The position numbers and the translations under genes are program-made. The notes under the pieces were generated by a model. That model was not told where the DNA came from. It was given only the letters and a program-made list of their open reading frames with translations, and did no database searches. Positions 9,866 to 19,268 of a DNA stretch of 64,000 nt are shown here, one piece after another. Within the stretch, counting starts at the first letter, position 1. Each line of letters starts with the position of its first letter. Origin of the DNA: Streptomyces caatingaensis (GTDB lineage Bacteria; Actinomycetota; Actinomycetes; Streptomycetales; Streptomycetaceae); the NCBI RefSeq assembly GCF_001187435.1, contig NZ_LFXA01000009.1, forward strand, positions 248,001 through 312,000, read 5' to 3'.

Positions 9866-11433
9866 CCGCCGAAGGTACGAAGCGGCCCATCCGCCGGGCG
9901 CTCATCAGCGTCTACGACAAGACCGGGCTGGAGGAGCTGGCGCGCGGGCTGCACGGCGCGGGCGTCGAGCTCGTCTCCACGGGCTCGACGGCCGCCCGGA
10001 TCGCGGCCGCCGGGGTGCCGGTCACCCCGGTCGAGGAGCTGACGGGCTTCCCCGAGTGCCTGGACGGCCGGGTCAAGACCCTGCACCCGCGCGTGCACGC
10101 CGGCATCCTGGCCGACCAGCGGATCGACGCCCACCGCGAGCAGCTCGACGAGCTGGGCGTGCGCCCCTTCGAGCTGGTCGTCGTCAACCTCTACCCGTTC
10201 CGCGAGACCGTCGCCTCGGGCGCCTCGCCCGACGCGTGCGTCGAGCAGATCGACATCGGCGGCCCCTCGATGGTCCGCGCCGCCGCCAAGAACCACCCGT
10301 CGGTCGCCGTCGTCGTCAGCCCCGCCGCGTACGGCGAGGTGCTGAAGGCCGTCGCCGGCGGCGGCTTCGACCTCGCCGCCCGCAAGCGGCTGGCCGCCGC
10401 CGCGTTCCAGCACACGGCCGCCTACGACGTCGCCGTGGCCGCCTGGTTCACCAACGCCTACGCCCCGGAGGACGAGGACGGCGACGGTCTGCCCGAGTTC
10501 CTCGGCGAGACCTGGGAGCGCAAGGCCACCCTCCGCTACGGCGAGAACCCGCACCAGGCCGCCGCCCTCTACACCGACGGCACGGCCGGCGGGCTCGCCA
10601 ACGCCGAGCAGCTGCACGGCAAGGAGATGTCCTTCAACAACTACGTGGACACCGAGGCCGCGCGGCGCGCCGCCCACGACCACGACGCGCCCTGCGTGGC
10701 GATCGTCAAGCACGCCAACCCCTGTGGCATCGCCGTCGGTTCGGACGTCGCCGAGGCGCACCGCAAGGCGCACGCCTGCGACCCGCTGTCCGCCTTCGGC
10801 GGCGTGATCGCCGTCAACCGCCCGGTGACCGTCGAACTCGCCGAGCAGATCGCCGAGATCTTCACCGAGGTCGTCGCCGCGCCGGCCTACGAGGACGGCG
10901 CCGTCGAGATCCTCGCCCGGAAGAAGAACATCCGCGTGCTGCGGGTGGAGGGCGACCCGCACCAGCCGGGCGACCTCAAGCCGGTCTCCGGCGGTGTGCT
11001 GCTCCAGCACTCCGACCTCTTCCAGGCCGAGGGCGACGACCCCGCCCACTGGACGCTCGCCACGGGCGAGGCACTGCCCGCCGCGGAGCTCGCCGAGCTG
11101 GCCTTCGCCTGGAAGGCGTGCCGCGCGGTGAAGTCCAACGCGATCCTGCTCGCCAAGGACGGCGCCACCGTCGGCGTCGGCATGGGCCAGGTCAACCGCG
11201 TCGACTCCGCGAAGCTGGCCGTCGCGCGGGCGGGGGAGGAGCGGGCGCGCGGCGCCTACGCCGCCTCCGACGCGTTCTTCCCGTTCCCGGACGGGCTGGA
11301 GGTGCTGACCGCCGCGGGCGTCAAGGCCGTGGTGCAGCCCGGCGGTTCGGTCCGCGACGAGCAGGTGGTGGAGGCCGCGAGGGCGGCCGGGGTGACGATG
11401 TACCTCACCGGTACGCGCCACTTCCTCCACTGA
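9862..11433 (+). CDS. purH: Bifunctional AICAR transformylase / IMP cyclohydrolase
   Basis: Catalyses the last two steps to IMP. The 523 residues comprise an N-terminal MGS-like cyclohydrolase domain ([51 protein letters not shown]) and a C-terminal AICAR transformylase domain from about 200 ([36 protein letters not shown]-type motif [19 protein letters not shown]). The GTG start lies within the purN stop. The gene ends at a 16-bp stem terminator. Confidence 0.97.
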   Translation: MTAEGTKRPIRRALISVYDKTGLEELARGLHGAGVELVSTGSTAARIAAAGVPVTPVEELTGFPECLDGRVKTLHPRVHAGILADQRIDAHREQLDELGVRPFELVVVNLYPFRETVASGASPDACVEQIDIGGPSMVRAAAKNHPSVAVVVSPAAYGEVLKAVAGGGFDLAARKRLAAAAFQHTAAYDVAVAAWFTNAYAPEDEDGDGLPEFLGETWERKATLRYGENPHQAAALYTDGTAGGLANAEQLHGKEMSFNNYVDTEAARRAAHDHDAPCVAIVKHANPCGIAVGSDVAEAHRKAHACDPLSAFGGVIAVNRPVTVELAEQIAEIFTEVVAAPAYEDGAVEILARKKNIRVLRVEGDPHQPGDLKPVSGGVLLQHSDLFQAEGDDPAHWTLATGEALPAAELAELAFAWKACRAVKSNAILLAKDGATVGVGMGQVNRVDSAKLAVARAGEERARGAYAASDAFFPFPDGLEVLTAAGVKAVVQPGGSVRDEQVVEAARAAGVTMYLTGTRHFLH

Positions 11434-11448
11434 CGGGCGGCCCTACGG

Positions 11449-11486
11449 CCGGAGGCCGCACCCCCGGTGAGGGGTGCGGCCTCCGG
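11449..11486 (+). terminator. Terminator after purNH
   Basis: A 16-bp perfect stem (11449-11464 with 11471-11486) with a 6-base loop lies 15 bases after the purH stop and 18 bases before the convergent gene's stop, so it may serve both strands. Confidence 0.8.
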
Positions 11487-11503
11487 GCCGGGGCGGGCGG
11501 CGC

Positions 11504-12055
11504 TCAGTAGCGCGGCCGCTGGAACCACTCGGCGGACGCGCGCTTGGCGCAGAAGACGATGGTCAGGATCGCCAGGATGAAGACGACCAGACCCAGGCCC
11601 CACGCGCCGATGTTGACCAGGCCGCTGATGATGCCGAAGGACGCGTAGACGATCGAGCCGACGCGGACGCCGTTGCCGCCGTTCGCGTAGCGCAGCGCCA
11701 GGACGATGCCGATCACCGCGAACACCGCGGCGAGGACGATGAAGAAGCCGATGAGGCCCTTGCCGAAGTCGCCGAACTTCTGCACGTCCACGTCGTCGTG
11801 CTTCTTGACCTCGTCGCTGAACGCGGCGAGCGCCACGCCGTAGATCGCGGCGATGCCGATGTGGGCCACCGCGATGACCCACATGAAGACGCGCGCGGCC
11901 TTGGTGAGCCCCGGCATCTCGGCCGGCACCGGCGCCATCGCGTAGCCGCCCTGCTGCGGGTACGCGGCGTAGGGCTGGCCGCCCTGCTGCGGGTAGCCGT
12001 AGCCGGGGGCCTGCGGGGGCTGGCCGTACGGGTTGTTCTGGTCGCCGAAGCTCAT
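11504..12055 (-). CDS. Four-TM membrane protein with Tyr/Gln/Gly-rich N-terminus
   Basis: The ATG at 12053-12055 has GGAGGAACG about 10 bases upstream and gives 183 residues. Residues 1-45 are a low-complexity tail with repeated YPQQGG motifs, typical of cytoplasmic tails on small actinobacterial membrane proteins. Four hydrophobic segments follow (AARVFMWVIAVAHIGIAAIY; LIGFFIVLAAVFAVIGIVLA; VGSIVYASFGIISGLVNIGA; LGLVVFILAILTIVFCA). No catalytic motif is visible and the function is unknown. Confidence 0.8.
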   Translation of the reverse strand: MSFGDQNNPYGQPPQAPGYGYPQQGGQPYAAYPQQGGYAMAPVPAEMPGLTKAARVFMWVIAVAHIGIAAIYGVALAAFSDEVKKHDDVDVQKFGDFGKGLIGFFIVLAAVFAVIGIVLALRYANGGNGVRVGSIVYASFGIISGLVNIGAWGLGLVVFILAILTIVFCAKRASAEWFQRPRY

Positions 12056-12337
12056 GGTCGGGACGTTCCTCCGAGGTCGGTCGTGCGGGGACGGACGCGG
12101 ACAACCCGGAGGGACCATGCTGAGCGGCTCGCCCCCCGTCACCGCCCGCGGCACTGAGATTCATCGTCGTAGCGCTCTTGACTTTTGTCCAGCCGATACC
12201 CTCGGCGTTGTTCAAGTGCCGCGCGACCGTGATCCTGCCGTGAACGTGATCACGCAGACCGGGCGAACACCGAACGAACACAGGGCGGTGCACCTCCCGA
12301 GCGGAAGGGACACCGCCGGATCCAGGAAGATGGAGCC

Positions 12338-13213
12338 ATGACCGCCCAGATTCTCGATGGCAAGGCCACCGCGGCCGCGATCAAGTCCGAACTCACCACC
12401 CGCGTGGAAGCGCTGAAGGCCAAGGGCATCACCCCGGGCCTGGGCACCCTCCTCGTCGGCGACGACCCCGGCAGCAAGTGGTACGTCGCCGGCAAGCACC
12501 GCGACTGCGCCCAGGTCGGCATCGGCTCCATCCAGCGCGAGCTGCCGGCCACCGCCACGCAGGAGGAGATCGAGGCGGTCGTCCGCGAGCTCAACGACAA
12601 CCCCGACTGCACCGGCTACATCGTCCAACTCCCGCTCCCCAAGGGCATCGACACCAACCGGGTGCTGGAGCTGATGGACCCGGCCAAGGACGCCGACGGC
12701 CTGCACCCGATGAGCCTGGGGCGCCTCGTCCTCAACGAGCCCGGCCCGCTGCCCTGCACCCCGAACGGCATCATCGAGCTGCTGCGCCGCCACAAGGTGG
12801 AGATCAACGGCGCCCATGTGGTGGTCGTCGGCCGCGGCATCACCGTCGGCCGCTCGATCGGCCTGCTGCTCACCCGCCGTTCCGAGAACGCCACGGTCAC
12901 CCTCTGCCACACCGGCACCCGTGACCTCTCCGCGCAGCTGCGCAGGGCCGACATCATCGTCGCCGCGGCGGGCGTCGGGCACCTGATCAAGCCGGAGGAC
13001 GTCAAGCCGGGCGCCGCCGTGCTGGACGTCGGCGTCAGCCGGGACGGCGAGGGCAAGATCATGGGCGACGTCGACCCCGGCGTCGCCGAGGTCGCCTCCT
13101 GGATCTCCCCGAACCCGGGCGGCGTGGGCCCGATGACCCGCGCCATGCTCCTGGTCAACGTCGTGGAGGCCGCCGAGCAGCAGGCCGCGGAGCGCGCCGC
13201 CGATGCGGTCTGA
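12338..13213 (+). CDS. folD: Methylenetetrahydrofolate dehydrogenase / methenyl-THF cyclohydrolase
   Basis: Interconverts 5,10-methylene-THF and 10-formyl-THF with NADP, supplying the formyl donor used by PurN and PurH. The 291 residues carry the catalytic Lys motif [12 protein letters not shown], the substrate motifs [10 protein letters not shown] and [13 protein letters not shown], the Rossmann loop [17 protein letters not shown] and the C-terminal [14 protein letters not shown]. The start is an ATG with a GGA-containing upstream region. DUF3017 overlaps its 3' end, an arrangement common in actinobacteria. Confidence 0.96.
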   Translation: MTAQILDGKATAAAIKSELTTRVEALKAKGITPGLGTLLVGDDPGSKWYVAGKHRDCAQVGIGSIQRELPATATQEEIEAVVRELNDNPDCTGYIVQLPLPKGIDTNRVLELMDPAKDADGLHPMSLGRLVLNEPGPLPCTPNGIIELLRRHKVEINGAHVVVVGRGITVGRSIGLLLTRRSENATVTLCHTGTRDLSAQLRRADIIVAAAGVGHLIKPEDVKPGAAVLDVGVSRDGEGKIMGDVDPGVAEVASWISPNPGGVGPMTRAMLLVNVVEAAEQQAAERAADAV

Positions 13214-13649
13214 GCAGGACCGGCCCGCCGGCGCCAAGGCCCCCCGCGGCGCGGGGAGGCCGCGGACGTCCCGCCGCTTCCCGCAGTTCACGCGGGACAC
13301 CGCCCGGCCCGAGGGCGGGGGCCGGGCCGCCTCCGGGGAGGCGCCGGCGCCGGCGCGCCAGTGGCCGTTGCTGGCGGTGCTGGGGCTGACGGGGGTCGGG
13401 CTGCTGGTCGTGGCGCTGGACGGGTTCCGGATCGGGACGATGCTGATCGGCATCGCGCTGATCGGCGGCGCCGTCCTGCGCTGGGCCCTGCCGTCCGTCG
13501 GCATGCTGGCCGTGCGCTCGCGGTTCACCGACATGTTCACCTACGGCGGGCTGGGTCTGGCCATCCTGCTGCTGGCGCTGATGGCCCAGCCGCACGCCTG
13601 GCTGAAGATCCCCTTCCTGGACGACGTGCTCCACTTCACCGTCAGCTAG
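13203..13649 (+). CDS. DUF3017 domain membrane protein
   Basis: A 148-residue protein overlapping folD by 11 bases and translationally coupled to it. Residues 1-50 are charged and cytoplasmic. Hydrophobic segments follow at about 53-68 ([19 protein letters not shown]), 76-92 ([20 protein letters not shown]) and 115-130 ([15 protein letters not shown]), the usual DUF3017 pattern. Function unknown; linkage to folD is a family-wide trait. Confidence 0.88.
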   Translation: MRSEQDRPAGAKAPRGAGRPRTSRRFPQFTRDTARPEGGGRAASGEAPAPARQWPLLAVLGLTGVGLLVVALDGFRIGTMLIGIALIGGAVLRWALPSVGMLAVRSRFTDMFTYGGLGLAILLLALMAQPHAWLKIPFLDDVLHFTVS

Positions 13650-14006
13650 CCCCCGGACCGCGGCCCGCCCTCTCCCCCGCGGGAGGGCGGGCCGCGGTGT
13701 TCCCCCCGGCCCGGGGCGGCGCGGGGTGGACCGCGCCGCCCCTGCCCACGGCACAGACTCTGATGCGCCACATCCCCAACGGGCAAGGAACCCGCTCCAG
13801 TTGGGTCGTCGCGGGACGTCCCGCGCGGTGACCTGCGGGGACGGCATACGCCGTGCGGCCGTCACGGGACGGGCGGCGGCCGCCGGGGCTGGCCGAAACC
13901 GGCGGCCGCCCCCGCACCGCGCGGCGTTCGCCGCCCCGGCGTCGCACATGATGTGCGGCACAAGGGCCCAGTGGCCCCGGGGGACGAGACGCGTATGGGG
14001 TGGAAC
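13650..14006. other. Intergenic region before the XRE regulator cluster
   Basis: A 357-base stretch. After the terminator it contains a perfect 16-bp palindrome CGCGGGACGTCCCGCG at 13810-13825 and a 12-bp inverted repeat (13875-13886 with 13899-13910), either of which could be an operator or attenuator for the downstream membrane-bound regulators. No gene is seen. Confidence 0.45.
13658..13697 (+). terminator. Terminator after folD-DUF3017
   Basis: A 15-bp perfect GC-rich stem (13658-13672 with 13683-13697) with a 10-base loop starts 9 bases after the DUF3017 stop. Confidence 0.75.
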
Positions 14007-14732
14007 ATGCGGCGTTGGAAGGAACTGCCGGCCTCGCTCGACGATCATGTGGTCCAACTCGTCGTCCAGCTGCGGAGGTTGAAGGACCGCAGCGGGCTGA
14101 GCCTGGCCGCGCTGGCGGCCAAGACCTCGTACAGCCGCTCCTCGTGGGAGCGTTACCTCAACGGCCGCCAGCTCCCGCCGCGGGAGGCCGTGGAGGAGCT
14201 GGCGCGGGTCTGCGCCACGGATCCGGTCCGCCTGCTGGTGCTGCACGAACTCGCCGCCGCGGCCTGGTCCGTGGCGGAACCGGCGGTGCGGGAGGAGGCG
14301 CCGCGGAGGTCCCGGCGCGCCCGCGTGCTCGCCGGGGCGGTCGCGGTGCTCGTCGCGGCCCTGGCCGCGGGGCTGCTGGTGGCGCGGCCCTGGCAGGACG
14401 ACGGCGGCGGGGGCGGCGCGGCGGGCGGGAGCGCGCCGCCCGCGTTCGTCTTCGTCCAGGGCCGCTCCCGCCCCTGCGAGGTCCGGCGCGAGCACGGGGA
14501 GCTGCGCGCGGGCTACAGCGCGACCCGCACCGCGCTCATGGACCTCAAGTCGTCGGGCTGGGAGGTCCTGGAGGCGCAGTGCCTCCTGCGCCACCACGGC
14601 TACGACCCGGGGCTGACGGACGGCGCGTACGGCCCCAGGTCCAAGGCCGCGGCCCAGCGCTTCCAGAAGGACCGGCACCTGGTCGTGGACGGCATCGTCG
14701 GACCGGACACCTGGGCGGAGCTGCGGCGGTGA
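14007..14732 (+). CDS. Membrane-bound XRE regulator with C-terminal peptidoglycan-binding domain
   Basis: 241 residues. The ATG at 14007 aligns with the start of the third paralogue (MRRWKELP versus MPRWRALP) and follows GGGGTGG. An XRE helix-turn-helix occupies about 15-80 with the cluster motif SYSRSSWERYLNGRQLPP. One transmembrane segment spans about 106-127 (VLAGAVAVLVAALAAGLLVA). Outside the membrane, residues 180-240 form a PG_binding_1 repeat (AQCLLRHHGYDPGLTDGAYG, RFQKDRHLVVDGIVGPDTW). The layout suggests a one-component sensor linking cell-wall state to DNA binding; this is inference. It overlaps the next paralogue by four bases (GTGA). Confidence 0.85.
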   Translation: MRRWKELPASLDDHVVQLVVQLRRLKDRSGLSLAALAAKTSYSRSSWERYLNGRQLPPREAVEELARVCATDPVRLLVLHELAAAAWSVAEPAVREEAPRRSRRARVLAGAVAVLVAALAAGLLVARPWQDDGGGGGAAGGSAPPAFVFVQGRSRPCEVRREHGELRAGYSATRTALMDLKSSGWEVLEAQCLLRHHGYDPGLTDGAYGPRSKAAAQRFQKDRHLVVDGIVGPDTWAELRR

Positions 14733-15646
14733 GCGGCGGCCGACCGCTGCCGGCGGAGTGCGCGGCGCTCGCCGGGGAGCTGCGCGCGCTGCGGGAGCGC
14801 ACAGGGCTGAGCCTGGCCGCGCTCGCGGGGCGCACGCCGTACAGCAAGTCGTCGTGGGAGCGCTATCTCAACGGCAAGACCGTTCCGCCCCGGCAGGCGG
14901 TCGAGGCGCTCTGCGGGCTGGCCGGGGAGCCGGCGGGGCGGCTGGTGGCGCTGTGGGAGCTGGCCGAGCAGCGGTGGAGCGGCCGGTCGGCGCCGGTGCC
15001 CGCGGCCGCTCCCCCGGCGGAGGCGGCGGCGCCGGTGAAGGTCCGCCGCCGGCCCGTACGGGCGTACGCCGTCGTCGGCGCCGTCCTCGCCGCGGCCCTC
15101 GCCGCGGTGCTGCTCTCCCTCGTCCCCGGGCGGCACGCCTCCGGCGGGGCACCGCCCGGCGGTGCCCCGCCCTCCGCCTCGTACGAGCAGTCGTGGGCGC
15201 CCGGGTGCGCGGGGGCGGACTGCGAGGGCGCGGACCCGCAGGAGATGGGGTGCGGGGCCCAGGGCATGGCGGTGACGCTCCAGCGGCGCAGGCTGGCCGG
15301 CGGGCAGGAGATCGCGATCCGGTACGCGGAGAGGTGCGGGGCGGTGTGGGCGAAGGCGAGCCACCTGCGGATCGGGGACCGTGTCGAGCTGTCGCTGCCG
15401 GGCGCCGACCCCAAGCGCGTACGGGCCGCGAGCCGGCGGGACACCGAGGTCTACCTCTCGACGGCCATGACGGCGACGAAGGAGCCGTTCGCGGCGCGGG
15501 TGTGCTTCGACGCCGCCGGTGACGACGGCGGGCCCGAGTGCTTCGCGCCGGCCCGGGAGGGGGCCTCGCCGGGGGCCGGGGGAGCGGACGGCCTGTCCTC
15601 CACCCCCGTGGGGGGACAGGCCGCCGCTCCCGGACGAGGATCGTGA
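14729..15646 (+). CDS. Membrane-bound XRE regulator with DUF2690 domain (paralogue 2)
   Basis: 305 residues from a GTG overlapping the previous stop. The XRE domain at about 10-75 has the shared motif PYSKSSWERYLNGKTVPP. A single transmembrane segment lies at about 112-134. The extracytoplasmic part begins with a DUF2690 Cys signature (CAGADCEGADPQEMGC) and has further Cys in AERCGAVWAK and ARVCFDA, consistent with disulfides outside the cell. The last 30 residues are Gly/Pro-rich and their DNA contains a hairpin. Likely cotranscribed with the PG-binding paralogue. Confidence 0.85.
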   Translation: MSGGRPLPAECAALAGELRALRERTGLSLAALAGRTPYSKSSWERYLNGKTVPPRQAVEALCGLAGEPAGRLVALWELAEQRWSGRSAPVPAAAPPAEAAAPVKVRRRPVRAYAVVGAVLAAALAAVLLSLVPGRHASGGAPPGGAPPSASYEQSWAPGCAGADCEGADPQEMGCGAQGMAVTLQRRRLAGGQEIAIRYAERCGAVWAKASHLRIGDRVELSLPGADPKRVRAASRRDTEVYLSTAMTATKEPFAARVCFDAAGDDGGPECFAPAREGASPGAGGADGLSSTPVGGQAAAPGRGS

Positions 15647-15923
15647 CCGACCGCCTCGCCGATCAAGGCCGGGCCGGCCCTTGTGACGCGGAACGGACAG
15701 TTCCGGTACGAGGTCACGGACGGTGTCACGGTCCCGTACCAAGGCCGCGGGCCGGGGGTCGGAGCCCGGCGCGGACGGATGACCGACCGCCGCAGGGGCG
15801 TGCGCCGGCAGGGGTTGATCAACCCCTAACGCCCCGATGCGCCCGAGGGGCGGGAACCGGCGCGCAGGTTCCGGCCCTCCCCTGGGTAGCACCGGTACGC
15901 AGGGGGACGATGGGGGAGGGGCC
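15647..15923. promoter_or_regulatory. Regulatory region between XRE paralogues 2 and 3
   Basis: The 277 bases contain a direct repeat GTCACGG...GTCACGG near 15714-15740 flanked by GGTACG/CGTACC arms, and a perfect 18-bp palindrome AGGGGTTGATCAACCCCT at 15810-15827. The third paralogue therefore probably has its own promoter and operator. No gene is visible. Confidence 0.45.
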
Positions 15924-16991
15924 ATGCCTCGCTGGAGAGCGTTGCCGGAGGAACTCGACCCGCAGGTGCGGGAGTTCGCCGAACAGTTGCGCAGGATCGT
16001 GGAGCGGAGCGGGCTGGGCATCGGTGCGGTCGCCGACCGCACCGGGTACAGCAAGACCTCGTGGGAGCGGTACCTCAACGGCCGGCTGCTGCCGCCGCGC
16101 GGCGCCGCCGACGCGCTCGCCGAGGCGACGGGCACCGACGTGGGGCACCTGGGCACGCTCTGGGAGCTGGCGGAGCGCGCCTGGAGCCGCGCCGAGCTGC
16201 GGCACGACGTGACGATGGAGGACCTGCGGGTCGCGGAGGCGAAGGCGGCGCTGGGCGTCGGCCCCGCCCCCCAGCCCGCCGCGCCGCAGACCGCCGCCCC
16301 CCAGCCCGCCGCGCCGCGGACCGTTCGGGCGCGGTCCGAGCCGACGCGGCTGGAGGAGCGGGCCGCGGCCGCGTTCGGGGCGGAGGGGCTCGCGGAGGCG
16401 CCGCCCCCGCCGGCGCCCGCGCGCCCGGACGGCGACGTCGACGTACGGGCCAGGGCCATCCCCCTGGCGGACGGGCGCCCCCGCCGTCCGGGCCGCCGCC
16501 GTCCGGTGCTGCTGTTCACCACCGGTGTCCTCGGCACCCTGCTGGTCGCCGTCTCGGCCGTGCTGCTGCTCGGCAGCGGGCCGGAGGGCGCGCAGCGGGC
16601 CGCCCCGCTGGCCGCCGCCCCCTCGGCGGGGGGCCGGGCGGCGCTGCCCGCGGGCGTCGGCTGCACGGGCGGCGGCTGCACGGGCAAGGACCCGGAGACC
16701 ATGGGCTGCGGCGGGCAGCACGCGACGACGGCCGGTTCGGCGACCGTCGGCGAGGCGTATCTGGAGGTCCGCTACAGCGACACCTGCAAGGCCGCCTGGG
16801 CGCGGATGACCCAGGGCGCCCCGGGCGACAGCCTGCGCGTCAGCGCCGCCCGGAGCAGCGGTGCCGGCCGCATAGGGCGCGGCACGGACGGCCACACCAC
16901 GATGGTCGCCGTCTCCGCCCCCGGAGAGGCCACGGCCTGCGCCGTCCTGACCTCCGGAGAGCAGGGGTGCACGGTCCCGCGGACGCCGTAG
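15924..16991 (+). CDS. Membrane-bound XRE regulator with DUF2690 domain (paralogue 3)
   Basis: The ATG at 15924 sits 2 bases after GGGGGAGGGG; 355 residues. The XRE domain (about 12-75) carries GYSKTSWERYLNGRLLPP. A long Ala/Pro-rich linker (110-190, with repeated QPAAPQTAAP) precedes the transmembrane segment at about 193-217 (VLLFTTGVLGTLLVAVSAVL). The exterior domain has the DUF2690 pattern CTGGGCTGKDPETMGC plus later Cys residues (SDTCKAAW, ATACAVL, EQGCTVP). Domain order matches paralogue 2 and the DNA-binding end matches both neighbours, indicating local duplication with swapping of the outer domain. Confidence 0.85.
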   Translation: MPRWRALPEELDPQVREFAEQLRRIVERSGLGIGAVADRTGYSKTSWERYLNGRLLPPRGAADALAEATGTDVGHLGTLWELAERAWSRAELRHDVTMEDLRVAEAKAALGVGPAPQPAAPQTAAPQPAAPRTVRARSEPTRLEERAAAAFGAEGLAEAPPPPAPARPDGDVDVRARAIPLADGRPRRPGRRRPVLLFTTGVLGTLLVAVSAVLLLGSGPEGAQRAAPLAAAPSAGGRAALPAGVGCTGGGCTGKDPETMGCGGQHATTAGSATVGEAYLEVRYSDTCKAAWARMTQGAPGDSLRVSAARSSGAGRIGRGTDGHTTMVAVSAPGEATACAVLTSGEQGCTVPRTP

Positions 16992-17045
16992 CGCCGGGTG
17001 AGGCGTCCCACACCGGTTCCGTCCTCCGGGCAGGGCACCGTCGGA

Positions 17046-18124
<1,079 letters not shown>

Positions 18125-18132
18125 GCCCTCCG

Positions 18133-18207
18133 CCCGGTGACGCAGGACAGCGGCCCCGGACCGACGCTCTGAACGTCGGTCCGGGGCCGCTGTCCTGCGT
18201 CACCGGG
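18133..18207. terminator. Bidirectional terminator with a 34-bp perfect stem
   Basis: Bases 18133-18166 pair perfectly with 18174-18207 around a 7-base loop. It begins 8 bases after the mdh stop and ends 4 bases before the stop of the convergent gene, so it can act on both strands. Confidence 0.92.
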
Positions 18208-18211
18208 TCTC

Positions 18212-18487
18212 TCAGTGGTCGAGGTGCGTCACGCTGGTGAACTCGGCGCAGACGGTCATCTGCCGCATCCGCCCGTCCCGGTGGATCCTGACGCCCCAGC
18301 TGGTGTCGCCGTCGTGGAAGGTGGCGACGACGGAACCGTCGCGTCCGACGACGGCGGTCGTCGTGGTCGCGCAGGGCCCCTCCTCCGCCGACTCCCCGTC
18401 AGCCGCGGCCGCCGCCACGGCGGTTGAGCCCGCGGCGAAGGCGGCGACGGCGGCCAGAACGGCGATGCGGCTGCGGCGGCGTCTCAT
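18212..18487 (-). CDS. Small secreted protein
   Basis: 91 residues with a typical signal peptide (MRRRRSRIAVLAAVAAFAAG then AVAAAAA) and AGGGGAGA before the ATG. The mature part of about 60 residues has two Cys (EEGPCATTT and QMTVCAEFT) likely to form one disulfide, and a beta-type pattern (VVGRDGSVVATFHDGDTSW). I do not recognise a family. Confidence 0.75.
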   Translation of the reverse strand: MRRRRSRIAVLAAVAAFAAGSTAVAAAAADGESAEEGPCATTTTAVVGRDGSVVATFHDGDTSWGVRIHRDGRMRQMTVCAEFTSVTHLDH

Positions 18488-18647
18488 CCGGTCTCTCCCC
18501 TGGCGCGAACCCGTCGGTGCGGCGGTCCCGTCGATGCCGGTCCCGTCGGTGCGGCGGCCCTGCGCGAGCCCCCCTGGTCCAGGCTGACAGCGGCGGCCCC
18601 GCCGTGCACAGGCCCAATCGGCTGAATCCCCGGCCGCCGGCCGCCGT

Positions 18648-19046
18648 TCAGGGCCGGTCGTACCAGGTGACCGCCGCGATCCGCCAGCCCTGCGGGGTGC
18701 GGACGAACTGGATGTGCTTGGTCCCGCCGCCCTCGAACGGCACCCCGTCCAGCGTCCCGGACTTGCGGTACTCGAGGCGGCGCGTCGCGATGTCCCCGGC
18801 GATCTCGGTCCGTTCGGACGTCTCCCACTCGGTGAACTCCACCAGCCGGCCCCCGGTCAGCAGCCGCTGCCGGGGTGCGGCGAACTCCTCCACCGAGTAC
18901 GCGGCGAACTCCGGCCCGGTCCTGACGATCACTCCGCCGGGCAGGAACAGCCCCCGGATCCGCCCCACGTCGACGGCCCTGCCGCCCCGGTTGTCGAAGA
19001 GCCCGAAGAACTCTTCGGTGATCACGTCTATTTCGGCCTTGGACAT
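18648..19046 (-). CDS. SnoaL/NTF2-like DUF4440-type protein
   Basis: 132 residues from the ATG at 19044-19046; the start lacks a strong Shine-Dalgarno sequence. The pattern (ITEEFFGLFDNRGGRAVDV, IRGLFLPGGVIV, SVEEFAAPRQ, GGGTKHIQFVRTPQGWRIAA, VTWYDRP) is that of a cone-shaped NTF2 fold, a ligand-binding or small-enzyme scaffold. No specific substrate can be assigned. It is divergent from the betaine operon. Confidence 0.75.
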   Translation of the reverse strand: MSKAEIDVITEEFFGLFDNRGGRAVDVGRIRGLFLPGGVIVRTGPEFAAYSVEEFAAPRQRLLTGGRLVEFTEWETSERTEIAGDIATRRLEYRKSGTLDGVPFEGGGTKHIQFVRTPQGWRIAAVTWYDRP

Positions 19047-19148
19047 GACGTGACGATAAGCCCCGGAAGCCCGTGTCAACGGGCCGGACGGGCCCTCGCG
19101 CCCCCGCTCCCGCCCGGCCCGTCCCGGCATGTCACAGAAGGGGCGGGC

Positions 19149-19162
19149 GTGATTCAGGTCAC
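19149..19162 (+). promoter_or_regulatory. Candidate Crp-binding site upstream of the betaine operon
   Basis: GTGATTCAGGTCAC fits the Streptomyces Crp consensus GTG-N6-GNCAC exactly and is symmetric (GTGA/TCAC arms). It lies 107 bases before the aldehyde dehydrogenase start. Binding is inferred from sequence. Confidence 0.45.
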
Positions 19163-19268
19163 CTTTCGGGCCTGTTGAGGCATACGTCGGGCCGTTCCGG
19201 TTAGGCGCCGCGCGTTGACGGCCGAGCGCTGGGCGCCCGGCCACTCGCATACGCACGGAAGGCAGACG

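Noticed and set aside
12178..12202. TTGACT...TACCCT upstream of folD as a sigma-70 promoter
   Set aside because: The spacer is only 13 bases, too short for vegetative sigma recognition.
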